Shown: positions 32,331 through 42,644 of the stretch, in pieces
Layout of the letters: every line of letters starts with the position of its first letter
Numbering within the stretch: the stretch's first letter is position 1
Origin: Endothia cerciana
Lineage: Eukaryota; Ascomycota; Sordariomycetes; Diaporthales; Cryphonectriaceae
NCBI GenBank assembly: GCA_026119935.1
Contig: JALRMH010000058.1
Coordinates: 163,872-227,871 of the forward strand
DNA length: 64,000 bases
Direction of reading: 5' to 3'
Position numbers and translations under genes: made by a program
Notes under the pieces: generated by a model
The model's input: only the letters and a program-made list of their open reading frames with translations
The model's database searches: none
Told to the model about the DNA's origin: nothing

Positions 32331-33425
32331 CTATTGGCCAACAGCGGCATACATCTCATCATAGGCCTTCCCGAGCCACCCGTCCATCCTGCCCGCCCTC
32401 GCCACGATCCCCAGACCACCCGCCGCCCACAGCACCGTCCCGGCAATCGCCGTCCCGTTCACCCAGAGCCATATCCGCCTCCTCCTCTTCCTGCGCCTGA
32501 TGTCCTCCTCCCGGTTCCTCGTGCTCCCTAGGCTCTTGAGGTCCGCCCGCCAGCCCGCCAGCGGCGCGAGGCCGATCCACTTGGCCCACCCCCAGACCAT
32601 GTGCCCGCACCCCACGCCCAGCAGGCCTGCATAGGCGAGGTACGACGTGGCGGGGTGCCGCGCGAAGCCGTGCGCCACGTAGGCGAGGCCGATGTTGCTG
32701 CTGTCGCCCTCGACGTGCAGGGGCAGCAGGCGGTTCATGAAGACGTGCGCGGAGAGCAGCACCGAGAACCCGTATCCCGCGAGCGAGATGATGCTCATGT
32801 GCGGCCACGCGCTCGGGCCCCTGCTGCTGCCCGCCGGGGGGAGGGAGGAGACGGTGGAGGAGGACTTCTGCGGGAACACGGCGGGCGTGGCACCACCGTA
32901 GCGCTTTAGGTTCTGGGAGCGGCGCACCAGGCGCAGGGCGACGCCGGAGGCGATGTGTGCGGCGATGGGGAGGGCGACGAAGAGGGGCTCGGTGAGCGGG
33001 GTCTGGTAGATCTCGCGGGCGAGGAGCAGGTAGGACTCGGAGGCGGGGACGGAGCGGGTGACGAGGGGGATCAGGGAGGTGTTGGCGATGTGGATGCCGG
33101 TGAAGATGGAGAGGGCATAGGTCGACCAGCGCTGGATGCGCGTCACTAGAGGAGCGGCGTTAGTCCTCTCGTCTCCGTTCCTCTTTGGGGGGGACAAGGA
33201 GAACGTACGGTAGTATATGGACCCATGGCTGTTACCGCTGAGACCTAGGGACGAGGTACGCCCGTGGCCTGATCCTATAGACCTCTCTGTCGCTTGATCT
33301 TCCTTGGACTCTTCAGGTAAAGGGGGCAGGTCCTTTTCCGTGTCTGCGATGGGCTGTGGCTCGAGCTGCAGGAGGGAGATCAGCGTCTCCTGGGATGGTG
33401 TTGCCCTCAGAGACCTGGAGTCCAT
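32331..33425 (-). CDS. MCP1: MCP1-like mitochondrial membrane protein (DUF1691)
   Basis: Multi-pass mitochondrial membrane protein family; in yeast, Mcp1 sits in the outer membrane, its overexpression bypasses loss of the ERMES tether, and it recruits the lipid-transfer protein Vps13. The two-exon model is 33425-33209 and 33145-32331 (343 aa). The 63-nt intron (GTACGT...CTAACG...CTAG) joins ...SIYY to LTRIQRWSTYALSIF, the conserved domain start. Five hydrophobic segments follow: STYALSIFTGIHIANTSLI, EPLFVALPIAAHIASGVAL, MSIISLAGYGFSVLLSAHVF, SYLAYAGLLGVGCGHMVWGW and IWLWVNGTAIAGTVLWAAGG. The N-terminal tail contains LLQLEPQP (18-25), which fits the Vps13-adaptor PxP motif (hydrophobic-x-x-hydrophobic-x-P-x-P). 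It is divergent from the C2H2 gene 560 bp away. Without splicing the frame stays open, giving a 364-aa read-through form. Confidence 0.88.
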   Translation of the reverse strand: MDSRSLRATPSQETLISLLQLEPQPIADTEKDLPPLPEESKEDQATERSIGSGHGRTSSLGLSGNSHGSIYYRTFSLSPPKRNGDERTNAAPLVTRIQRWSTYALSIFTGIHIANTSLIPLVTRSVPASESYLLLAREIYQTPLTEPLFVALPIAAHIASGVALRLVRRSQNLKRYGGATPAVFPQKSSSTVSSLPPAGSSRGPSAWPHMSIISLAGYGFSVLLSAHVFMNRLLPLHVEGDSSNIGLAYVAHGFARHPATSYLAYAGLLGVGCGHMVWGWAKWIGLAPLAGWRADLKSLGSTRNREEDIRRRKRRRRIWLWVNGTAIAGTVLWAAGGLGIVARAGRMDGWLGKAYDEMYAAVGQ

Positions 33426-33984
33426 CGTGGCGTTCCTCTTTGTCCTGGACTCCAGCTCTTCACGAGGTAGTCATGGGGGGTGGTTTGGGAAGGGGGAGAG
33501 GACAAAAGTTCCTCACGATTGATTCATGCGAAATGTTGGGGTAGTCCTAATCCCTGTCCTGTCGACTTGTATGCGGCCCCCTGTCGTTCAGCGCTGTGAC
33601 GTTGACAATCCGGGGTCTTGGGTCCCCACGTGCCCACTAGAAATGCCGTCCCCAAGGCCTGAGATGGGCCTGTCACGACAGTGCCATTTCGCACCTGCGG
33701 TCAGCAGCTACCTGGCTTGTCATGAGTCGGCAGGCAACCAACGCCCAAAGACAGCGGGGTTCTCTCAGTGGGCCCCCACTAGTCGAGACCCGCTGTGCAC
33801 GCCAACACCAGTGATCCACTCTCCCTCACAACAACATCTCACTCACCCACCCACCAGCTCACTTGCTCAGCCAACTCCCAGGGCCAATACTTATCATATT
33901 GCTTATAAACGCCTTAATATCTCTTGTTCAAGCCGATCACCCCCCCCCCCCAAAGGCTAATCCACAGCCTCACATCCCCAGAGA
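33426..33984. promoter_or_regulatory. shared divergent promoter region
   Basis: 559 bp between the start codons of the MCP1-like gene (-) and the C2H2 gene (+), so both promoters must lie here. The last 180 bases before 33985 are CA/CT-rich with a C12 run (33940-33951) ending 33 bases before the C2H2 ATG. No individual factor site is claimed. Confidence 0.55.
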
Positions 33985-34545
33985 ATGGCGCCGAGACACC
34001 AGACCCTCCCCCAGGCCCAGACGGCCTCGGCCCGCGAGGCCATGTCCTCCTTCTACTGCCAGCTGTGCGCCAAGGGCTACAGCCGGCACAACGAGTACGA
34101 GGCCCACCTGTCCTCCTACGACCACTCGCACAAGGTCCGCCTGAAGGAGATGCGCGCCATGACCCGGGACCCGACCGCCGCCGCGAGGGCGCGCAAGGCC
34201 GAGGCCAGGGCCGACGGGGTCGTCAGCATCCAGCTCGCGGCGGGCGGCGGGGGAGGTGTAGGCCCGCCCGGTGGCGGTGGCGGCGGTGGTGGTGCGGGAA
34301 GCGGCGGACCCGGAGGAGGGGGCGGCGGCTTCAAGAAGGGCGGCTTCAAGAAGAGCGGCTTCAAGAGCGCTTTCCCGCCTGCGGGCGCGGAGGAGGAGGA
34401 TCGGGACGGGGAGGCGAAGGGAGAGGACGAACCGGAGAGCAGGGTCACGAGCGCGGCGCTGTTGGGTACCTCGTCCGCGGCCATGGAGAGCGACACGGAG
34501 GATGAGGGATACGAGGTCTACGACCCGCGATTTCCTACGGACTGA
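33985..34545 (+). CDS. C2H2 zinc-finger protein (GPATCH8/ZNF804-like finger)
   Basis: A 186-aa single-exon protein. One zinc finger is visible at residues 23-50: FYCQLCAKGYSRHNEYEAHL with Cys25, Cys28, His41 and His47 (SSYDHSHK), followed by a basic helix VRLKEMRAM. This finger variant (C-X2-C-X12-H-X5-H with YDHSHK) resembles that in animal GPATCH8/ZNF804 proteins and jaz-type fingers, which are often linked to RNA or dsRNA. The middle is very Gly-rich (about 85-117), then three GGFKK/SGFKS repeats, an acidic stretch and a C-terminus (DTEDEGYEVYDPRFPTD). The ATG at 33985 is close behind a C12 run. Probable nuclear RNA-associated role by analogy only. Confidence 0.82.
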   Translation: MAPRHQTLPQAQTASAREAMSSFYCQLCAKGYSRHNEYEAHLSSYDHSHKVRLKEMRAMTRDPTAAARARKAEARADGVVSIQLAAGGGGGVGPPGGGGGGGGAGSGGPGGGGGGFKKGGFKKSGFKSAFPPAGAEEEDRDGEAKGEDEPESRVTSAALLGTSSAAMESDTEDEGYEVYDPRFPTD

Positions 34546-34905
34546 GACCACTACGATGGAGACGAAAACGCTTTCCACTGAACAGGGACACCGGTATCAG
34601 TGTTTGAGCAGAGCGCCGGTCTGGGAACGACCTTATGAGGATCCGCGGACGAAGGACGTCAAAACACTACTGATCGACACGCAAACGTCTTACGCCCCCC
34701 CGGGGGGGCTACTTCACGGCTTCGCAACCTTGGTCAAGACACCACCAGCTTCACGATGGATCGGGACCCTGAGTGATCCGATAGAAATTCGATTTTGCCA
34801 AGCGAAGTACGACCATGAGTTGAAGTCCACCACCGGAACGCCAATAATAACGATGCAGGGGGGCCCGTCTGCCACGCGCCACTGTGCTAGAGCAAGTGAT
34901 GCCTA
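34546..34905. other. convergent 3' intergenic region
   Basis: 360 bp between the stop codons of the C2H2 gene (+) and the large Zn2Cys6 gene (-). It must contain both transcript ends; nothing else recognised. Confidence 0.5.
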
Positions 34906-37831
34906 TTATACACCGCTATTCCACGTGTTAGGATGAAACTGCGACAAATCCTCCTCCAGCAATCCCATCATATACCGGTTGCCCGAGAACCAGTCGCCCA
35001 GCTGATTCGTCTGCTGCACCGCCATCGCGTTCGCACCCCCTGCGAATCTCGCACCTTCACCAGGGGGGCGCGTCGCGCTCGTCGGGGAGGCCGTCAGCGC
35101 CGCGGCATTACTCGGCCCACCGCTACCGCCAGGGAGCCCCGCGGCGGGATCGTCGACGGGCATGAAGCCCAACGCGCTGAGGTACACATCGAACTCGTTG
35201 CCGATGGGCGCCATATCCGTGTCCTGGTGCTGGTTGGCCTTGCTCTTCGCCTCGACGTACAGCATCGCGACGTTGTAGAGCACGGAGAACAGGCGGTGCA
35301 GCTTGTCGATGCCCTCGGAGACGGTACAGGTCGGCTGGAGCGAGTCGATGAAGTCGCGCAGCCGGTGGAGGTCTGCGACGTCGGAGGTCTCGATGATATG
35401 GCAGAAGATGACGATGAACGGGACGAAGGGGGCGTAGAGGATCGTCCTAGACAGCATCAGTCAGGATGAGAACATGGGCTCGCGGGAGAACGGGCGGGGA
35501 CATACCAGTGTATATACGAAGCAGCGACCCACAGGTTCGACCCCATGAGCTTCATACACTCCTCGTGCGTCTGCATCGCCAACCGCGCCGTCTCGATACA
35601 CTCGCTGGTAAAAGTCGAGGCCCCCGCAAACCCGGACGGGATGGCCCTGTAGACCAGGGTCAGGCTCGACAGGAACGACACCTGGTCGCTCTTCATCACC
35701 ATCTCCGAGACCATCACCTTCCTCGCGTCCGTCCCGTCCCTCGAGTGCTGATTGATCTCGCTGGTCCGCAGCATCGACGCCTGCTCCTCGATCATCTTCA
35801 GCCTGCTCGCGAGCGTCCGCGCCGCCTCCACGCGCTGGGCGACGGGGTGGGTCAGTGACATCGGGCTGTACAGCTTCTCGTAGATCTGGCCCTGGACGTC
35901 CGCATGGGCGATCCACAACCTCAGGACCTCCTTCCACATATCCGTCGCGTTGACCTGGCCGATGACCCTGGGGAGCGTGACGTCGAAGTCCTGGATGGTG
36001 GGCGCGCGGCCCAGCCGCAACGCGAGCCCCCGGTCCAGCATGTAGCTGAACCAGAACAGGATGGCCTTCTTGTCGTTCAGCACGTTCACGCTGCTCGGCT
36101 CGCTGCCGTCGGCCCCGACCGTGCCGCCCGTCACGCGGTGGTAGCCCAGGTCCTGGCACAGCTGGGCCGCAGTGGTGTTGAGCTGCCAGGCGAGACTCGG
36201 CCTGGACACCTCGATCGCGTAACTCGCGCCGAGAAGCAGCGCCTCGATGGTCTCCATGCTGGCGCCGAGGAAGAACTTGAGGTTGGCCAGCCCCGTCTCG
36301 AGGTTGGCCCTACACAGCTCGTAGTAGCCCGTGTACTCGCGCACGGCGGCGTCGCTCTCGGCCGTCACGGACTTCTCCTGGAACAGGTAGTAGAGCCCCG
36401 CGTTGACGATGATGAACGTCGCCTGGCTGAAGTCCTCAAGCGCAAAGTACACGCGGCGGCAGGCCTCGGCAAAGTTCTCGACCGCCATGAAGCAGCACAC
36501 GCTGATGAGCGTGAAGGTCCCGGGCGGCGTCTCCTTGACCTCGCGCAGGATGGGTATCACGGCCGTCACGGGCGGCATGGGCAGCTCGCGGAAGCCGCCG
36601 CGCGGGAGCACGCGCTGGTGCGCGAAGCGGACGTCTCTCGCACCTCCGCCCGCGCCACTCGAGCCCGAGCCGCGACGCGTGCGGGCGCGTTGTTTCTGGG
36701 ACAGGCCGACGATCTGCTTAAGTGACGACAGGGCAGTAGCCATGTTCGGGTTGAGGTCGCGGAGCGACGTCCGCTCGACGGCATTCTCGAGGAACTCGCT
36801 CGCGAATTGGGTATGTGCGGTGAGGGACGAGTGGCCCTCAAACGCAGATGAGTCCAGGTCGGTGGCATCCGGGGTGCTGGAGCCGTCGCGGTCACCGCCT
36901 GCCGCGGTCGTCGAGGGCGAAGCGCGATCTGACTCTGGAGGGACAGGAGGCGGGTGCTCATGCAGGGGAAGCGTTGCGTGCAGGCGCAGGTTGTTGCGGC
37001 TGGTGAGGGTGAGCTCGCGGAGGAGCTTCTCTATGGAGCCGAGGCGCTCCTCTATCTGGTCGATCTTGCGCTCACTTGGCGACGGTCAGTGGATTCCACA
37101 CGGGCATGTTTGATCGGGATCAACCAGGGCGGAGGTATAGAAGGCGGACAAGAGGAAGGGCCGTGTTGAGGGGGTCTGATTGTGATGAAGATGAGCATCG
37201 GGCATACTATTGAGTAGATATCAACACCCTCTGCCGCGCTTCCCTAGGCTTCTGTCCAACGCCAGTGGAGCTGCACTGCCGGTTTGCTATCCGACAATTG
37301 GAACATGGCGATTCTTTGTCACATCGGATCTGACGATGAGCGAGCGCAGGTGGCCAAGGTCAGCATTGCTCGAGTAACGGACTCATGTGCCGTGAGATAT
37401 GCCCGTCGCTCATCCACCCATCCACCCATCCCCACCAGGTGTCCGCGGACAAGAGGGACGGATCACTCACTTTCCGTATCCGGCATTGGTCACACTATGC
37501 AAGAGGTATTAGTGCAAATGGACAACGGGGCGGCGGGCAAACACAGTCAGACATGACAAAACGTGGTGGCGTGTATAGGGCCTGGGCATGGCTTGGTAAT
37601 GGAACGGGGGGCGGTCATGAACGTGAGTGAGTGAGTGAGTGAGTGAGTGAGTGAGTGAGTGAATGAATGGAACACGGGCAGGCAGGGCAGAGTTAAACTG
37701 ACCGCTCGGATGATTCCGCTGTTGGCGAGATCACCAGCATCCCCGGATCCGCCGCCCTTCCCACCGGCCCCTGGGCCGCTGGCCCCGGTGCTCTGCGCTG
37801 CCTTGTCCGAGGGTGCGCTACCGGTGCCCAT
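34906..37831 (-). CDS. Zn2Cys6 transcription factor with fungal-specific TF domain
   Basis: Nuclear DNA-binding regulator, 794 aa, five exons: 37831-37703, 37494-37471, 37329-37208, 37074-35506 and 35446-34906. Introns are 208, 141, 133 and 59 nt. The second exon is only 24 nt and codes CDQCRIRK; with exon 3 it forms a perfect zinc cluster, Cys44, 47, 54, 60, 63, 70. A basic linker (GQKPREARQRVLIST) and coiled coil (YERKIDQIEERLGSIEKLL, from residue 92) follow, the usual dimerisation layout. The middle domain (AVENFAEACRRVYFALED, WQLNTTAAQLCQDLGYHR, ILFWFSYMLDRGLALRLGR, QDFDVTLPRVI) is the fungal-specific TF domain. The C-terminus has YIHWTILYAPFVPFIVIFCH. The exon 3-4 junction was set to restore VLISTQYERKID, the family sequence. 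The start (MGTGSAPSDKAAQ) is followed by a Gly-rich disordered tail. Target genes unknown. Confidence 0.9.
37623..37661. repeat. (GTGA)n tetranucleotide repeat in intron 1
   Basis: About ten GTGA units on +, inside the 208-nt first intron of the large Zn2Cys6 gene. Confidence 0.92.
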
Positions 37832-39364
37832 CGTGGTGAGTGTGCCAGATAGAGTTTCATGAGACCTGATGACAGGTTGCCAGACCACCAGGTGTAAGCG
37901 GTGATCAGCAATGGTCTGAGGCACGCGAGGTTGGGGGGGCTGGGCCAAAGGGATGAGCACGACAGCCACAGCTGCAGCGGCCGCGACAGTGACGGCGACA
38001 GGCCAATGGCCTCGATCTGTTGGATCCCGCCGCACTCAACAGGCGTAGAGGCTGCAGCTCGACCCCCCACGATATCAGGATCCCTGGATATCGCGGGAGG
38101 AAATCGAAGCGGGGCCCGCGGGTGCCGAGCCGTGCCTATCGCCGAGGGTTGTAAGTAGAAGTGTCTCGCAGTTGGGTGAAGCAGCTCACGGCGCCAGATC
38201 ATGACAGCGAGCTGAGTGGGAACACCCCAATGACTCAGCAGCCGCCCGCTTAGGGCTTAGTGCCCTCTGGGTTCTATATTTTTGCCCGACCCCGCCTTAT
38301 ACTGTGTTATAACCCATTCAACCATGCAGGCCACGAAGCAGCTGGCCAAGAAGCGTTTAATGCCTGGCCGGCTGTGCGGCGACCGCGCTGAGCTTCAGGG
38401 CTGGACGGCGGGGTGGACGCGGACGCTTTGTTACGTTTTGGATCAGGTTATTGAATACCCAGCAGGGCCTCACCCGGCCGATGGGCTGTGGGATCAATAC
38501 TGGGAGTCCAGGCTGGGGCCAAGTTGCAAATAAGTCTCTCGTCTACATCTTTTTGTATCTAGGTAATGATATAAATCGCGACATGTGCAGTCAGAATTGG
38601 TGACGAGCCTGTTTGAAGAAGATGTCTGGAGGGCGGCCTCAGTGAAGGTGAATGAATATCTCTGGACCTAACTTCCTGTCCTCACACAGTTCTAGAGTAA
38701 TATACGCTCTACTTTTCGCTCGACTTAGCGAAGGGGGTGGGCCGACGGGCAATACCGAGAGGCTTAACGCTATGCTAGCGGCCCACAGCCTGCTTCAGAT
38801 ATGCATTAAGGATGGCCCATGTTGGCGCACATGCAGATTCCGTATCCACACCGGCGCTTCGTTTCGACTTTTTCCAAATACCAGGACAGATTCTTATCCT
38901 AATCTTTACCAAGGCCCAAGACAAGAGAAGGCGTCCTGCATTCTCTTGATAGACCAGAAGGTTACGCCGTTGACACTCGCCTCAGCAGCGCTCTCGAGGA
39001 CGCGAGCGAGTAGAGCATCTGCGTAGTCTTGATTTCTGCCGACTGGCGGCGCGTTATCACGGCAGGAAATAAGCCTGATTGCTCCGCCTGTTGGCCGCAG
39101 TCCCTCGCCCATGGCCCCTGTTGCTGTATGCAGATATCCTTTCAGCTGGCGTGTTTCCCTGGCCACTGATTGGATGATAGCTGTCAGGACCCAGCCATTG
39201 GCAGTTCAAAGGCGGCTGCGTGATCAGCTGTATGCTTAAAGGGTGCAGCAGTGAGCTTGTCAGGCTATCTAAAACCGAATAGTCTCTCCTTTCTTTTGAC
39301 ACCTGCTCATCCAAGTCAAGGTACTACCTCTCCGAAGTGGTATCAACCTCGCGTTTCATCCAAA
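37832..39364. other. divergent intergenic region
   Basis: About 1.5 kb between the large Zn2Cys6 gene (-) and the NLR-type gene (+). Short open frames exist but none has a recognisable domain or a supported splice partner. Confidence 0.5.
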
Positions 39365-42300
39365 ATGAGTTGCTCCAAAACACTGGGCAGTCGCAACGAC
39401 TACACGGTCGGGTGGATCGCCGCGCTGTCGATCGAGCGAGCTGCCGCCATCGCCGTGCTTGATGAGACGCACTACGAGCCTCTCGACTTTGTCAAGCCAG
39501 CCAGTGACTCGAACACATATGCGTGGGGCCGGATCGCCGATCACAACGTCGTGATTGCATCGCTGCCTGCTGGGGTGTATGGGATAACATCAGCCGCAAC
39601 AACTGCCACGAATATGCTCTCTTCTTTCCCCAACGTCCGCGTTGGCCTGATGGTTGGCACTGGGGCTGGCAACCCGGACTTCGATATCCGGCTCGGCGAT
39701 GTCGTCGTGAGCCAGCCGTCGGGAACGGGCGGCGGCGTACTTCAATACGACCTGGGGAAGGCCCATGCCGGGAACCGATTCGAGCGCAAGGGCTTACTGA
39801 ACGCGCCGCCCCAAGCTCTCCTCACGGCCCTGAGCGCGCTGCAGGCCGACCATGAGATGAATCCCTCCTGGGTCCCGGGGATCCTAGGAGAGATGCTAAA
39901 GAGGCACCCCAAGATGGCGAAAGGCACTGCGGCAAAACCGAGCTATGCTTTCCCCGGACGGGAGCACGATAGGCTGTTCGCGCCGACCTACAAGCATACC
40001 GCAGGGAGAAACTGTGATCAGTGCGATCGGGCTCAGGAGGTTCCTCGGGAGGATCGTGAGAACTCCGATCCTGTTATCCATTATGGCTTAGTAGCATCAG
40101 GGAATACACTGGTGAGAGATGCCGAGACAAGGGACACAATCTTGGCAGAGCTTGGTGATGAGTGTATGTGTTTGGATATGGAGGCGGCAGGGCTGATGAA
40201 CAGCTTCCCCTGCATCGTCGTGCGAGGGATCTGCAATTATGCCGACTCGCATAAGAACGACCGGTGGCAGAGGTATGCAGCGGCGGCGGCGGTGGCATTT
40301 GCCAAGGAATTCCTATCGTTCGTCCCTGCGAGCGACATACAAAACACACCAAGCGCGGCGAAGATGCTCCAGAACAGTGCGTATACTTCTCAGAAAGCTT
40401 AGCTGTGATAATAACACATGCTATAGTGGAGCAAAAGATGGACAAGATCCACCACGTCGCAAATAATACGAAAGCAGGCATCGATGACATGCATTTGCAG
40501 AAGAGACAGAAGGAAATCATTGCCTGGCTGTCCCCGATACACCACTCGATCAACCAACAGAGGGCTCGGGAAGAGCGCCAAGAGGGCTCAGGCCAGTGGT
40601 TCCTTGAAGGCAAGCGGTTCTCGACTTGGCGAACAGCGCCTGCTTCCTTCCTCTGGCTAAACGGCATTCCCGGCTGTGGCAAGACAGTGCTCAGCTCTGC
40701 TATTGTCGACCACCTCCAACAGATTGCTTCCGATCCTGGTAATTCCCACATCTTGCTCTATTTCTACTTCGACTTCACCGATGGCCGCAAGCAGTCACTA
40801 GACAACGCAATTCGATCACTTATCAATCAGCTCTACTATAAACAGCCACAGTCTCAGAAACCCTTGGGTCTGCTCTGGTCGTTGTGCCAGGAAGGGAGAG
40901 AACAGCCAAGTACTCAAGCTTTATCCAGCATTTTTGAAAAGATGCTTCAAGATGCTGGGGACATCTGGATCATTCTCGATGCGCTTGACGAGTGCAAAAC
41001 TCGAGAGGATCGCCCAGCGGCGCTAGGGCTTCTGAACTGGCTGAAGAATCTCCACCTGCGTCAGAAAAGTCTTCACCTCCTCGTCACCAGTCGCCCAGAA
41101 CACGATATTAAGTCGGCAATTGAGAATTTTGCCGAGAGAGAATGGATTCTTCGTTTAGAGAACGATCTTGTTGCAGATGATATCCGCAATTTCATCCATG
41201 AACGAGTTACACAGCATGACGACTTCCGCAGATGGCGCAAGCATTCAAAAGCACAGGGAGAAATCGAATGCACATTACAGGAGAAAAGCCACGGCATGTA
41301 CGACTAATGTTCTTATTATATTAATATTCCCATTATATTATTGTGCAAATACTAAAGCTATATTATGTGGGTTCCGCTGGGTAGCATGTCAGTTGGATAT
41401 AATTAGAGAATGTATAAACTACTCCATGCTAAAGGGTGCCTTATCATCACTGCCGAAGACGTTAGGCGACACATATGCGCAGATACTAGAAGGTATACCT
41501 CAGATGTATCTACCCGATGCTATCCGAATCTTGCAATTTCTTACGGTTTCGGACCGTGCATTGCGTATCGATGAGGCTATCGATATTGGTGGCAGTACGG
41601 CCGGCCGAGAAACCCCGATTCGACCCTATAAACCGCATGCCCGATTCTCTCGAGATATCACGGTACTGCTCCAGCCTGGTGGTTCTAACAACAAGGGCTA
41701 CTGATAAGGGAGAAGTTATTGAGATACAGCTCGCTCACTTCTCGGTGAAAGAATACTTCTCAGAGTCGCCAGAGTCACTGGAGCCTGAAATCAGCAAGTG
41801 TTTTGGTGACGAAGCAGTGAGCATTACCATTGCAGAGACCTGCCTCTCTTACTTGCTAGAGTTGAGCCAAGATGAGCCTATCGACGCAATTACAGAGTCG
41901 CATCCATTCGCCTTATACTGTGCCCGGCACTGGTCAGATCATGCTGTGATGGTGGAGAGGGTCGAGAGAGTCGCAAGACTAGTCAGAGCATTCTTTACAG
42001 ATCGAGGTTTCTACACAACATGCTATCAGTTATATAACCCTGACGAGCATTGGAAGGAACTCCTGGGAAAACGGCTTGTGCGAGCAGGAGGCTTGTATCA
42101 TGCTTCTCAAGGAGGGTTTAAGCAGGCAGCCAAGGCGCTGCTCGACGGAGGCGCCGATGTGAATGCCCAAGGCGGAATGTATGGCAATGCCCTTCAGGCG
42201 GCTGCAGAAAGGGGACACGAACTGATTGTCCAGATGCTTCTCGAAAAGGGGGCTGATGTGGATGCCCAGGGCGGACATTTCAGTAATGCCCTTCAGGCGG

Positions 42301-42644
42301 CTTCAACTATGGGACACGAACAGATCGTCCAGATGCTTCTCGAGAAGGGGGCTGATGTGAATGCCCAGGGCGGACCTTGCAGTAATGCCCTTCAGGCGGC
42401 TTCAGCTGAGGGACACGAACAGATTGTTCAGATGCTTCTCGAGAAAAGGGCCAACGACTTCGACAATGCCCTTCAGGCTGCCTCATCCGACCAAGGAGCG
42501 AAACCACCGAGCAGTCACAACGATTCTGCTGATGATGGACCGCCCTCCAAGCGGTTGAAACGCGGCGGCCACGACATGGGCTTTCACAATCAGACACCGA
42601 ACAGTTTTGATGCAGGATGGCTTGGGGACCCTCAGGAACCTTGA
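39365..42644 (+). pseudogene. PNP-NACHT-ankyrin (NLR-type) gene, damaged
   Basis: Architecture of a fungal NOD-like receptor: N-terminal nucleoside-phosphorylase-like effector domain (YTVGWIAALSIERAAAIAVL; VGLMVGTGAGNP; CMCLDMEAAGLMN; VVRGICNYADSHK), NACHT NTPase (P-loop GIPGCGKT, Walker B WIILDALDEC, sensor VTSRPE), a helical linker, and ankyrin repeats. Exon 1 is 39365-40376; a good 50-nt intron (GTGCGT...CTATAG) leads to exon 2, 40427-41297. Two lesions follow. A 73-nt interval (41298-41370) starts GTACGA and would restore the family sequence (GM-FRWVACQLD) if removed, but ends GTGG where AG is expected; the only nearby AG (41355-41356) breaks the frame. Then an extra base near 41588-41592 shifts the frame between EAIDI and VRPAEKPRFDP. 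Without both corrections the frame stops just after 41310. Either a recent pseudogene, a non-canonical splice, or sequence errors. Such proteins are thought to sense non-self and trigger cell death or defence. Confidence 0.82.
42156..42452 (+). repeat. near-identical 99-nt ankyrin repeats
   Basis: Three consecutive 33-residue ankyrin units starting at 42156, 42255 and 42354, followed by a truncated fourth. Most positions are identical (DVNAQGG, NALQAA, GHE-IVQMLLEKGA); differences concentrate in two short blocks, MYG/HFS/PCS and AER/STM/SAE. Confidence 0.93.
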
